Positions 56,252 to 63,470 of a stretch of DNA of 64,000 nucleotides are shown piece by piece. A program made the translations under genes and the position numbers. The notes beneath the pieces were generated by a model. That model was not told where the DNA came from, made no database searches, and saw only the letters and a program-made list of their open reading frames with translations. How positions within the stretch are numbered: the first letter of the stretch is position 1; every line of letters begins with the position of its first letter. Origin of the DNA: Paenibacillus tianjinensis (lineage in GTDB: Bacteria > Bacillota > Bacilli > Paenibacillales > Paenibacillaceae); contig NZ_CP070969.1 in NCBI RefSeq assembly GCF_017086365.1, positions 2,976,001 through 3,040,000 on the forward strand, in the 5' to 3' direction.

Positions 56252-56330
56252 CCCTCTCATGCCATTCAATGTAAAATGACATCTATTAGATGCACTTTAA
56301 CATTGTTTGGGAGAGAGGGATTAATTTTAA
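56252..56330 (+). terminator. long terminator-like hairpin after the GH30 surface gene
   Basis: CCCTCTC and GAGAGGG pair across about 55 nt, with CAATGT/ACATTG paired inside, followed by ATTAATTTTAATT. Confidence 0.5.
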
Positions 56331-56434
56331 TTAATAGCTTCATCAAATACGTACAATTTCAACATTTTAACCACATAACCTCCTTTTAAAATTAAGACAA
56401 ATAGAAGAAAGCATACTAAAAAGGAGGAAGAAAT

Positions 56435-56629
56435 ATGGCATGGTCTTGGATACGGATGGTGGTTGTTCCATTGAGTTTGGGGACTATGGTGCTTGGAAAA
56501 AACGAAAAAAAGAATTCCTATAATAAGATGGCGGAATCCGACTGAAATCTTCATTCCGATTACTTTGAATTAATGGTTCAAAATGAGCGTCTAAAAAAAG
56601 AGCTTGAAGACTTAACTGTGATCCGGTAA
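56435..56629 (+). pseudogene. small membrane/coiled-coil protein gene with an in-frame TGA
   Basis: ATG 56435 follows AAAGGAGGAAG, an excellent ribosome site. A 36-codon frame encodes a hydrophobic start (WIRMVVVPLSLGTMVLG) then charged residues and ends at TGA 56543-56545. The same frame continues for 27 codons (YFELMVQNERLKKELEDL) to TAA 56629 and reads like a heptad-bearing coiled coil. This suggests one 64-codon gene with a nonsense codon, or a natural 36-residue peptide. A terminator follows at once. Confidence 0.45.
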
Positions 56630-56640
56630 AGTATATTTAC

Positions 56641-56674
56641 GCTCCTTCTTATTCAGTAGAAGGGGCCTTTTTTA
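56641..56674 (+). terminator. terminator
   Basis: GCTCCTTCT and AGAAGGGGC pair around a short loop, followed by a run of six T. It closes the small broken ORF. Confidence 0.8.
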
Positions 56675-56747
56675 TCAACAGAATGTGAACGATTTCTGCT
56701 TAGGTTACTTGGCAACAAACAAACAACATAACAACAAATGTAGGAAA

Positions 56748-56880
56748 ACAAGAACATAGTCCCATTAGAACCCGCGCCTGGCGTGGGTTTTTTGTTTTAA
56801 GGGATCAAGTTCTTGTCCTTTACTCAGGACAAGAACTTGATCCCATTGCCGATAGTGGACAAGAACATGGTACTATTGCC
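56748..56880. repeat. ACAAGAAC repeat cluster with an 18-bp perfect inverted repeat
   Basis: ACAAGAACATAGTCCCATT (56748-56766), an inverted copy (56801-56818), a direct copy (56827-56850) and another (56857-56880, 30 bp further) share the core GGACAAGAAC..CCATTGCC. The arms 56801-56818 and 56827-56844 are perfectly complementary around TTTACTCA. The remainder of 56630-57162 shows no convincing gene; a hairpin ACCCGCGCC/GGCGTGGGT with a T-run (56769-56793) lies inside. Repeated, inverted ends of this kind suggest a remnant of a transposon end, but no transposase of that element is visible. Confidence 0.6.
56769..56793 (+). terminator. terminator-like hairpin inside the repeat cluster
   Basis: AACCCGCGCC and GGCGTGGGTT pair almost without a loop, followed by TTTTTTG. 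Confidence 0.6.
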
Positions 56881-56909
56881 AATTTGATAAATATCAAATA
56901 ACACTTGTC

Positions 56910-57197
56910 TCAAAAGAAAATATAGACTGATGGTTTAGCCATTGTATCGTAGCTGCTAATTTCAAAACCCCTTCCTTTGTATCCTTGCTGTGTTGCCATA
57001 GAAGAAATTTGTACTGTATCAAAGTAATCTCTTTTTTTAATTTCTCCTACAAATATAAAATCGTGTGAAGGATAGTCATTAGAACCTTTTCTAGGTTTAA
57101 AGTGAAAACTGTCGAAAATATATCGAAACGGCATATTGTAAAAAAAATGAGGGGAGAACTCCTTGCGACTCAGTAGATTGAAATGTGCTCTAATCAT
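56910..57197 (-). CDS. hypothetical 95-aa ORF, doubtful
   Basis: An open frame rich in Phe, Tyr and Ser (DYPSHDFIFVGEIKKRDYFD) with plausible protein character at its C-terminal half. There is no ribosome site at the ATG, and it overlaps the divergent DUF3888 remnant by 35 bp. It may be the 3' fragment of a lost gene in this decayed zone. I list it because nothing else explains the stretch. Confidence 0.25.
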   Translation of the reverse strand: MIRAHFNLLSRKEFSPHFFYNMPFRYIFDSFHFKPRKGSNDYPSHDFIFVGEIKKRDYFDTVQISSMATQQGYKGRGFEISSYDTMAKPSVYIFF

Positions 57198-57397
57198 AAT
57201 TTGTTATTTGGCATCAAATCAAACAGCATATGCTAAAACGAATGCAGACCAATATAGATTCATACTTACCTTGTTAACGCCCGAAATACAAAAGCAATTA
57301 GACATTTATTACAAAGATAAACTGAATGAAAAGCTGTGTTTGACCCATTGCTTGATCCATTGAACGTATTGGTTAGGTATAAAGATTCCCATATCAT

Positions 57398-58757
57398 GAG
57401 TCTGTAAAATATATTGTGTAAACTCTCAAACCCATTAAAATGAAAGTAAGAGAAAGGTTGGGGAGAACACATGGGACTTTGGTCAAAACAGCAACTTCGG
57501 GAGTTCATTAAGGAGAACAATCTTGTCACTGCACAAGATGCACAAAATGCCTTGAAAGACCTGTTTGCAGAGACGATTCAGGAGATGCTGGAAGCCGAAA
57601 TGGATACCCATTTGGGCTATGGAAAACATGAGGTGAAGGCAAAGCTCACTCCAAACAGTCGGAATGGGAAGAGCCGTAAAACGGTAGTCAGTGAGTACGG
57701 CGAACAGGAAATCACCATTCCTCGGGACCGGCTGGGTGAGTTTGAGCCCTTGGTCGTCAAGAAGCATCAATCCAATGTAACCGGCATCGAAGAGCAAATC
57801 ATCGCCTTATACGCCAAAGGAATTAGCACCCGGGAAATCCAGGATCATCTGGGACAAATGTATGGCATTGAGGTCTCTCCTACACTTATTTCTAATGTCA
57901 CGAACAAGATCGTACCTCTCATTAAAGAGTGGCAGAATCGGCCTCTGCAAGGCGTTTACGCCGTTGTCTATCTGGATGCGATCCACTTCAAAGTGAAGCA
58001 GGACGGGGCCATTATCAACAAGGCCGCCTACATGGTCATTGGCATTGATCTGGACGGAAACAAAGACGTGCTGGGTATGTGGATTGGGGAGAATGAGTCC
58101 TCCAAGTTCTGGCTGAGTGTGCTGAATGAACTGAAGAATCGCGGGGTTCAGGACATTCTCATTATCTGCGTGGATAACCTCTCCGGGTTCTCTCAAGCGA
58201 TTGCTGCCTGCTATCCCCAAACGGAGATCCAGAAGTGCATTATTCACCAAATACGCAGCTCCACACGGTACGTATCGTACAAGGATATTAAGAAGGTAAC
58301 CGCCGACTTAAAGCCGATTTACAAGGCAGCTACCGAGGAAAGTGCCTTGCTTGAGCTCGACCGTTTTGAGGAGGTATGGGGAGCAAAATACCCACTCATT
58401 ATCCGTTCTTGGCGGACAAATTGGGACGAACTCGCGACCTTTTTTAAGTACCCGCCTGAGATCCGCAAACTGATCTACACGACCAATATGATTGAAAGCT
58501 ACCACCGCCAACTTCGTAAAGTGACAAAGGGAAAAAGTATTTTCCCCACGGATGAGGCCCTGCTTAAAATGCTATATCTCGCCACCGTGGACGTCACTCG
58601 CAAATGGACAGGCCGTGTCCAAAACTGGGGCCAAATGCTGCTCCAGCTTTCGGTCTTTTTCCCAGACAGGGTCGGTCAACACTTGCGTTAGATTCGCGAC
58701 TTCCCCCTCGGGGGAATCTGTGCTTAAAAGAGTTTACACAAAATTATTGACAGACCC
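57398..58757 (+). mobile_element. IS256-family insertion sequence, complete, 1,360 bp
   Basis: The inverted ends begin GAGTCTGT at 57398 and, on the other strand, GGGTCTGT at 58757. The inner 27 bp of each match at 23 positions and share GTGTAAACTCT. Direct 8-bp target copies CATATCAT flank it (57390-57397 and 58758-58765), as expected for IS256-type transposition. It holds one transposase gene and, after its stop, a CCCCCTCGGGGG hairpin. The perfect target duplication points to a recent insertion. Confidence 0.9.
57471..58691 (+). CDS. IS256 (Mutator) family transposase
   Basis: A 406-residue DDE transposase, full length for the family. Catalytic region landmarks: first Asp in VVYLDAIHFKVKQDG, second Asp in LIICVDNLSGFSQAI followed by CIIHQIRSSTRYV, and Glu in LIYTTNMIESYHRQLRK. 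The start ATG has GGTTGGGGAG upstream. It is intact and probably active. It drives cut-and-paste or copy-out movement of the surrounding element. Confidence 0.97.
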   Translation: MGLWSKQQLREFIKENNLVTAQDAQNALKDLFAETIQEMLEAEMDTHLGYGKHEVKAKLTPNSRNGKSRKTVVSEYGEQEITIPRDRLGEFEPLVVKKHQSNVTGIEEQIIALYAKGISTREIQDHLGQMYGIEVSPTLISNVTNKIVPLIKEWQNRPLQGVYAVVYLDAIHFKVKQDGAIINKAAYMVIGIDLDGNKDVLGMWIGENESSKFWLSVLNELKNRGVQDILIICVDNLSGFSQAIAACYPQTEIQKCIIHQIRSSTRYVSYKDIKKVTADLKPIYKAATEESALLELDRFEEVWGAKYPLIIRSWRTNWDELATFFKYPPEIRKLIYTTNMIESYHRQLRKVTKGKSIFPTDEALLKMLYLATVDVTRKWTGRVQNWGQMLLQLSVFFPDRVGQHLR

Positions 58758-58825
58758 CATATCATTGCGAATGTAACAGTTTTTATACTGTATCATAGCA
58801 CGGCAACCTTTAAGTAAGTATAGCC

Positions 58826-59383
58826 TTACTTTTTTAAAACACTTCCTCCGAAAAGAAAGCGCTTTTCCCATTGAGTACCCTCAATCGTACCGATTCGAAC
58901 TCCACCCGATTTTTTTGAGTAGGTTTGTAGGATTTTTCCGTTTCCCAAATAGATTCCATTATGAGTAATTCGTGATGTATTTCTATTAATTCCTTGATAA
59001 TCTGAAGCTTTATTTCCACGGTAAGACATAAAGAACATAATATCTCCAGGCTTTAGGCTTTTCCAATTTGTTGTATAAGACCCTTTGCTCTTGATGTAGG
59101 CACCTTGAGTTCTCGAATTAGAGGGTAAAGTGATTCCTGCCCCTTCAAGATAGGCTTGTCTAACGAAATCAGAGCAATCAAAGGTTCTAGTATTACTTCT
59201 ACTGGATCCAAATTCATACGGGGTACCTAAGTATGTCATTCCTTTGGAGATGATACTATTCCTTACAGTACTTATAGACTCTTGCGAAGTATAACTAGCT
59301 GCGGATGACGTCGTCGATTGCACACCGAATATACTGATTGCCAGAGAGGTAGAAAGCAATAAAATGGAAAAATTCTTTTTCAT
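58826..59383 (-). CDS. secreted NlpC/P60 cell-wall endopeptidase
   Basis: A 185-residue protein. A signal peptide is at 1-29 (ILLLSTSLAISIFG..SSAAS) and the NlpC/P60 domain at about 42-180. The catalytic Cys70 is in RTFDCSDFVRQAY and His141 in SRITHNGIYLGNG. The family cleaves D-gamma-glutamyl-diaminopimelate links or related bonds in peptidoglycan. ATG 59383 follows AAGGGAAG; the longer upstream frame lacks a signal-like start. It has no binding module, so it is a single-domain hydrolase. The surrounding region is AT-rich. Confidence 0.88.
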   Translation of the reverse strand: MKKNFSILLLSTSLAISIFGVQSTTSSAASYTSQESISTVRNSIISKGMTYLGTPYEFGSSRSNTRTFDCSDFVRQAYLEGAGITLPSNSRTQGAYIKSKGSYTTNWKSLKPGDIMFFMSYRGNKASDYQGINRNTSRITHNGIYLGNGKILQTYSKKSGGVRIGTIEGTQWEKRFLFGGSVLKK

Positions 59384-59614
59384 GATAGACTTCCCTTCGT
59401 TTGTTTTTTGTGAAACTGACGTCATCCTATCACAGGATTCAAAGAATTGTTTAGGCGTAATATTTGGAATGTTAATTAAGATGTTTTCCCACAAAAAACA
59501 CATACTTAACACATAAATGATAGTTAAAATTAAAAACACTTAGAGAAATGGCATGTACATTTAGCTATATTTTTAGGGAAGTCTTAACAAGTAAACTTCA
59601 TGGAGATGAACAAT

Positions 59615-60721
59615 ATGAGAAAAAAGTGGATGAATGTCCTCACCGTAGCCATTTTAAGTGTTAGCATTACTGCCTGTGGATCGGCGCAAAAGAATAATTC
59701 AGATGCGACTCCATCTGCAACTACTGCAACAAATGCTGAATCTACTACCGGTACCTCGAATTCCCAAAATAGCTCACCAGTGATTTTATATACTGCTGAT
59801 GAAGGTGGTAGTATTACTAAAATTGATGCAAACACATACAAAGTCATTAAGTCGATCGATATTGACGGTTCGGTTCATAACGTACAAATTTCACCCGATG
59901 GGAAAACGGTAGGAGTTACAGTGGTTCCTACTATGGGGGAGATGGAAGAGGGAGCAGAGAACGCGCAAAGTGAACATGAAATGAATGGGTATGCTTATTT
60001 TTTTAGCACATCATCAGACGAACTAATTCGAAAAGTTGAGGTCGGGGCTCATCCGGCTCATATTGTGTTCACAAATGATGGGAAGTATGTATTGGTTACG
60101 AATAATGAAGGAAACGATGCATCTGTAATTGATGCCAAGTCCTTAAAAATAGTAAATTCCATTCCAACCGGAACGGGACCGCATGGATTTAGAATATCCA
60201 CAGACAGCAAATATGCCTTTATAGCAAATATGGCCGAAGACACGGTAAGTGTGTTGGACTTGGATGCTATGAATGAAAAACAAAAAATCAGTGTAGGTAA
60301 TACACCTGTAACGACGGGAATCACGAGTGATGGAAAAATCCTTGTCGTTCCATTAAACGCAGAAAATGCAGCCGCTGTAGTAGATTTGGATTCTTCTAAC
60401 ATTACAAAAGTGCCTGTCGGTAATGGCCCTGCTCAGGTATACATTTCTGCTGATAATAAATATGCCATAATAGCGAACCAAGGTACAGAAGAAAATCCGT
60501 CACATAGCATTTCAAAAATTGATCTCGTGACAAAACAAGTAACAGCAACGACTGAGACAGGCACAGGGGCGCATGGTGTAGTCATCAACCCGGATGGCAG
60601 CAAGATCTTTGTGACGAATATGTTCGATAACACCGTAACAGTGATCGATAATGAAACAAATCAAGTGATTACAACAATCAACGTAGGCGCGACTCCGAAT
60701 GGTATCAGTATTACTCCATAA
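59615..60721 (+). CDS. YVTN-type beta-propeller lipoprotein
   Basis: A protein of about 368 residues. The lipobox ITAC gives a lipidated Cys near 21, followed by a Ser/Thr/Ala tether. A seven-bladed YVTN/NHL-like propeller follows, with repeats such as VQISPDGKTVGV, IVFTNDGKYVLVTNNEGN, FRISTDSKYAFIANMAED and VVINPDGSKIFVTNMFDN. An acidic Met/His insertion (MGEMEEGAENAQSEHEMNG) breaks blade 2 and could bind metal. I prefer ATG 59615, with GGAG nine bases upstream; ATG 59600 is possible. It is followed after 21 bp by an Lgt-like gene, the class of enzyme that lipidates such proteins. Confidence 0.82.
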   Translation: MRKKWMNVLTVAILSVSITACGSAQKNNSDATPSATTATNAESTTGTSNSQNSSPVILYTADEGGSITKIDANTYKVIKSIDIDGSVHNVQISPDGKTVGVTVVPTMGEMEEGAENAQSEHEMNGYAYFFSTSSDELIRKVEVGAHPAHIVFTNDGKYVLVTNNEGNDASVIDAKSLKIVNSIPTGTGPHGFRISTDSKYAFIANMAEDTVSVLDLDAMNEKQKISVGNTPVTTGITSDGKILVVPLNAENAAAVVDLDSSNITKVPVGNGPAQVYISADNKYAIIANQGTEENPSHSISKIDLVTKQVTATTETGTGAHGVVINPDGSKIFVTNMFDNTVTVIDNETNQVITTINVGATPNGISITP

Positions 60722-60742
60722 CGAGGCTAAGGAGGAAATGAT

Positions 60743-61528
60743 TTGAGAGTAATCTTATTCGAAGTTGCAGGACTTTCGATTAGATCCTATGGCGTAATAG
60801 TAGGGTTGGCAGTGCTACTTGCGATAGGTGTTGCATATTATTTAGCTCGAGGGACCAACTATCAAAAACATATATTGAATCTAGTCTTCTACGTAATATT
60901 TAGTGCAATAATCGGCGCAAGAATATGGCATGTATTCTTTTTTCAGTGGGGTTATTATTCAAAACATTTGGGGGAAATATTCGCGATTTGGAATGGTGGC
61001 ATTTCAATCCAGGGAGCGTTAATAGGTGGTTTTATTGCGGCAGCTTATTATGCGCGGAAAGAGAAGATTTCTTTTTGGGGACTTGCGGATATTCTAGCGC
61101 CGGCAATCATATTTGGACAAGCTGTCGGCCGAATTGCCTGCTTTTTAAATGGAGATGCATTTGGGGCCCCGACCGGGACTGGCTTCGGAATTGTTTATCC
61201 AGAAGGGACTATAGCTTTCGAGCGCTATGGTTCAGTTCCGTTATGGCCTGCTGAAATATGGGAAGGTCAGCTTGACTTAATCGTCTTTGGTATTCTTCTA
61301 GTCTTGAAGAATATAAAGTTGCCTAAAGGTGGACAATTTTTAAGTTATAATATTATGTATGCCCTGGTCCGGTTTTCTATGGAATTTCTGCGTGGAGATT
61401 CACCGCGTTATGCGTTAGGCTGGACAGCAGGTCAGTGGACGAGTATGAGTATTCTTGTTATTTCTCTGTCTGTGTTCCTTTATTTCTTCACAAGGAACCA
61501 GGTGAAAGAGACAGTACATAGGGTGTAA
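60743..61528 (+). CDS. lgt: prolipoprotein diacylglyceryl transferase paralogue with substituted active-site residues
   Basis: A 261-residue protein with about seven membrane helices and the Lgt fold: RSYGVIVGLAVLLAIGVAYY, WNGGISIQGALIGG, GQAVGRIACFLNGDAFG and YALVRFSMEFLRGD. Canonical Lgt has HG in the third motif and GRxGNFxNxE in the signature. Here these read QG (Gln90), Arg130-I-Ala-Cys133 and Asp138, so the usual His, Asn and Glu are replaced while both key Arg are kept. TTG 60743 follows AAGGAGG. It may be a dedicated enzyme for the adjacent lipoprotein, or no longer catalytic. Confidence 0.85.
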   Translation: MRVILFEVAGLSIRSYGVIVGLAVLLAIGVAYYLARGTNYQKHILNLVFYVIFSAIIGARIWHVFFFQWGYYSKHLGEIFAIWNGGISIQGALIGGFIAAAYYARKEKISFWGLADILAPAIIFGQAVGRIACFLNGDAFGAPTGTGFGIVYPEGTIAFERYGSVPLWPAEIWEGQLDLIVFGILLVLKNIKLPKGGQFLSYNIMYALVRFSMEFLRGDSPRYALGWTAGQWTSMSILVISLSVFLYFFTRNQVKETVHRV

Positions 61529-61710
61529 GGTGCATGAGTGGAAGAGAACATCCTTTGTGCTTATCGCATAGCTATTTTGGATCTACCATATAGGTAGTGT
61601 TGATATCATTGATATAGCTCCGCAAGTAACTAGTAGTCATTTGCCTGGGGTGAATGGATTAAAACCGGCTCTGCCGTGTTCTTCAGTTATGGCGGAGTAC
61701 AGTTGTATCT

Positions 61711-61743
61711 GCCACCATGGGAACGCCATGGTGGCTTTTTTTT
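61711..61743 (+). terminator. terminator after the lgt-like gene
   Basis: GCCACCATGG and CCATGGTGGC pair perfectly over 10 bp around GAACG, followed by eight T. The 180 bp between the lgt-like stop and this hairpin shows nothing else I recognise. Confidence 0.9.
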
Positions 61744-61825
61744 ATATAAGGCCAACTCTTCATATTACCACTTTAAAACTGTCTGGTAGCTATCTTATGT
61801 GAACATTGAACCCGATCCTCAAAGA

Positions 61826-62419
61826 TTAATGATTTGTATGGTTCGTATTCTGAATCGTTTTTTGTAAACTTAGCGGCTTCGCTTGTTCAGGATCGTTATG
61901 ATTTGCAACGGTGACATATACCATAAGGACTGTTGAAATGAAGAGGAACATGAATAGCGGTGAACTCAAGACCTTAAAAGTACCTTCGATTACGTTCTCG
62001 CTAGATAAGCGCTGCAACAATAAAGTGTGGGCAAATTGCAAGAATCCGGATACGACCATAAAAAAGAATAGAACATCTTTCCATTCTGATTGAGGAAACA
62101 TTTGTATCAGCATAACCCCCATTAATCCGGCCATCATCCCAGACGATGCTCCGTTTAAGAACGCCCCCAAACCCATCAGTCCTCCTATTATGCTTCCAGA
62201 AAAGATCCCTAGAAGGACACCTAACACCAAAGATTGAACAGGGCCGGCAATATAGAGGCCGCTCAAAGTACCGCCTCCAAAACCAACAATCATCCCGACT
62301 ACCATAGGCGAAACCATTCGAATCGATTCTGTAACTGTCGCCTTAAATCGCAGGATAATGACAAAAGACCAGACCAAAATGAAGATATAAAAAACAACTG
62401 CAAGTCCTAAGGATGACAC
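61826..62419 (-). CDS. polytopic membrane protein, function unknown
   Basis: A 197-residue protein with about six helices. It has a Gly/Met-rich central part (VVGMIVGFGGGTLSGLYIAG, GSIIGGLMGLGAFLNGASSG, MMAGLMGVMLIQMF) and a His/Asn-rich end (TIQNTNHTNH). The GTG start at 62419 follows AAAGGAGGG. The Met-rich helices and the terminal His recall small metal-handling membrane proteins. It faces the Met-rich secreted protein gene across a 180-bp divergent gap, so they may be co-regulated. I cannot name the family. Confidence 0.7.
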   Translation of the reverse strand: MSSLGLAVVFYIFILVWSFVIILRFKATVTESIRMVSPMVVGMIVGFGGGTLSGLYIAGPVQSLVLGVLLGIFSGSIIGGLMGLGAFLNGASSGMMAGLMGVMLIQMFPQSEWKDVLFFFMVVSGFLQFAHTLLLQRLSSENVIEGTFKVLSSPLFMFLFISTVLMVYVTVANHNDPEQAKPLSLQKTIQNTNHTNH

Positions 62420-62598
62420 TTTAATCCCTCCTTTTAATGTGAGTTTGGTTGAATAAGCTACTTGTAAAGCGTGTCCTCTACCTACAAACAGTGATATGAG
62501 AAAGGATTAAAATGTATTCTCCATTAAAAGCCCATAAATGCTACATAAATTCCACAAGGATCTCTTGTACCATGGAGTTACAGGAGGCGAAAAGAAAA

Positions 62599-63039
62599 AT
62601 GAATGCGAAATTATTAACTGGCTTGGGTGCTTTTATATTGACGTTGGGAATCGGTTCCGCAGTATACGCTACAGGAGTTGATTCCGACATCTCCAAAGGG
62701 GATGTTTCTTCCAAGCAAGAGGTAGCTCAGCAGGAGACGTATTTTCACCATATGGCGAACATGAACGATACAATGAACGATGAAGTTATGACGGATATGA
62801 TGAGCAATACCGATATGTCTGAAATGATGAAGCAGCCAGGCATGGACGAAATGATGAATGGACTTGATATGGAAAAAATGATGGAAGATAAAGACATGAG
62901 TGAAATGATGAAAAAACCGGATATGGTGGACATGATGGAAGGTACCACAATGGATGAGATGATGCGGGATTCCAATATGGATGAAATGATGCAAAGAAAC
63001 CATAGGACAGATATCCCTGGGCAGAGCGTAAGTATTTAA
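62599..63039 (+). CDS. secreted methionine-repeat protein (eight MM dyads at 9-residue spacing)
   Basis: A 146-residue protein. A signal peptide lies at 1-25 (FILTLGIGSAVYATG), then FHHMANMNDTMN, then a strict repeat: MM at residues 67, 76, 85, 94, 103, 112, 121 and 130, with a further Met six residues after the first Met of each of the first seven dyads and acidic residues beside it (for example MMKQPGMDE). This is a nonapeptide of form MMxxxxMxx repeated seven times. Sulphur-only clusters outside the membrane fit Cu(I) or Ag(I) binding, which is inference. ATG 62599 follows AGGAGG. A His-rich membrane protein gene follows 35 bp later. Confidence 0.85.
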   Translation: MNAKLLTGLGAFILTLGIGSAVYATGVDSDISKGDVSSKQEVAQQETYFHHMANMNDTMNDEVMTDMMSNTDMSEMMKQPGMDEMMNGLDMEKMMEDKDMSEMMKKPDMVDMMEGTTMDEMMRDSNMDEMMQRNHRTDIPGQSVSI

Positions 63040-63074
63040 TAGACTATATGATTAAAGTTTAAGGAGGTTATTTC

Positions 63075-63317
63075 ATGAGTTGTTGCGGAAACCATAACCA
63101 GCATGACAGTCATAACAATCATCATAAAAAAGGCCCAGCCCATCGTCTGATGATGATGATGTGTTGTATACTTCCGATCGTGCTGTTCGTTATTTTAATC
63201 ATTGCTAATAATGTAAGTGGTTCAACAAGTAATATGCTTGCCTATAGTGTATTGTTGTTATGCCCGCTTTCACATCTCGTACTTATGCCTTTAATGATGC
63301 GAAACAAAAAACACTAA
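63075..63317 (+). CDS. His-rich two-helix membrane protein (DUF2933-like)
   Basis: An 80-residue protein. The N-terminus is rich in His, Cys and Asn (SCCGNHNQHDSHNNHHKKG), followed by a Met cluster (RLMMMMCC), one helix (ILPIVLFVILIIANNV), a short loop and a second helix (MLAYSVLLLCPLSHLVLMPL). It resembles small DUF2933-type proteins found with copper and heavy-metal genes. ATG 63075 follows AAGGAGG. It is probably in one transcript with the Met-repeat gene and ends at a strong terminator. A role in metal binding at the membrane is inferred. Confidence 0.8.
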   Translation: MSCCGNHNQHDSHNNHHKKGPAHRLMMMMCCILPIVLFVILIIANNVSGSTSNMLAYSVLLLCPLSHLVLMPLMMRNKKH

Positions 63318-63375
63318 TTGTACTGCATCAAGTGAGATTTTACCGATTTATTCTGATCAATAACTGTCAGTCTGA

Positions 63376-63418
63376 GAGATCGCGCACTCCTAAGTTGGGG
63401 TGGCGGTCTCCTTTTTTA
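63376..63418 (+). terminator. terminator after the metal-binding genes
   Basis: GAGAtCGCgcACTCC and GGGGTgGCGgTCTC pair with small bulges, followed by CTTTTTT. Confidence 0.75.
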
Positions 63419-63470
63419 ACTAGCCTTATTAGAGCTATCTTCATGTGAATAACAAAGGTGGAGGAACGAA

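Larger units (their letters stand above)
57163..58817 (+). pseudogene. decayed DUF3888-like secreted protein gene, interrupted by the IS256-family element
   Basis: TTG 57163 follows GAGGGGAG and opens a signal peptide (IIICYLASNQTAYA) and DQYRFILTLLTPEIQKQLDIYY, the DUF3888 start. The frame breaks near 57340 (one base missing after CTGTGTTT). The continuation DPLLDPLNVLVRYKDSHI runs into the element at 57397 and resumes after it as IANVTVFIL, ending at TAA 58817. Removing the element and one target copy rejoins this frame exactly. The gene was therefore already frameshifted or has decayed since insertion. Confidence 0.6.

Noticed and set aside
62614..63003. Antisense His-rich ORF opposite the Met-repeat gene
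   Set aside because: It is a frame shadow: CAT codons are the complement of the repeated ATG codons.
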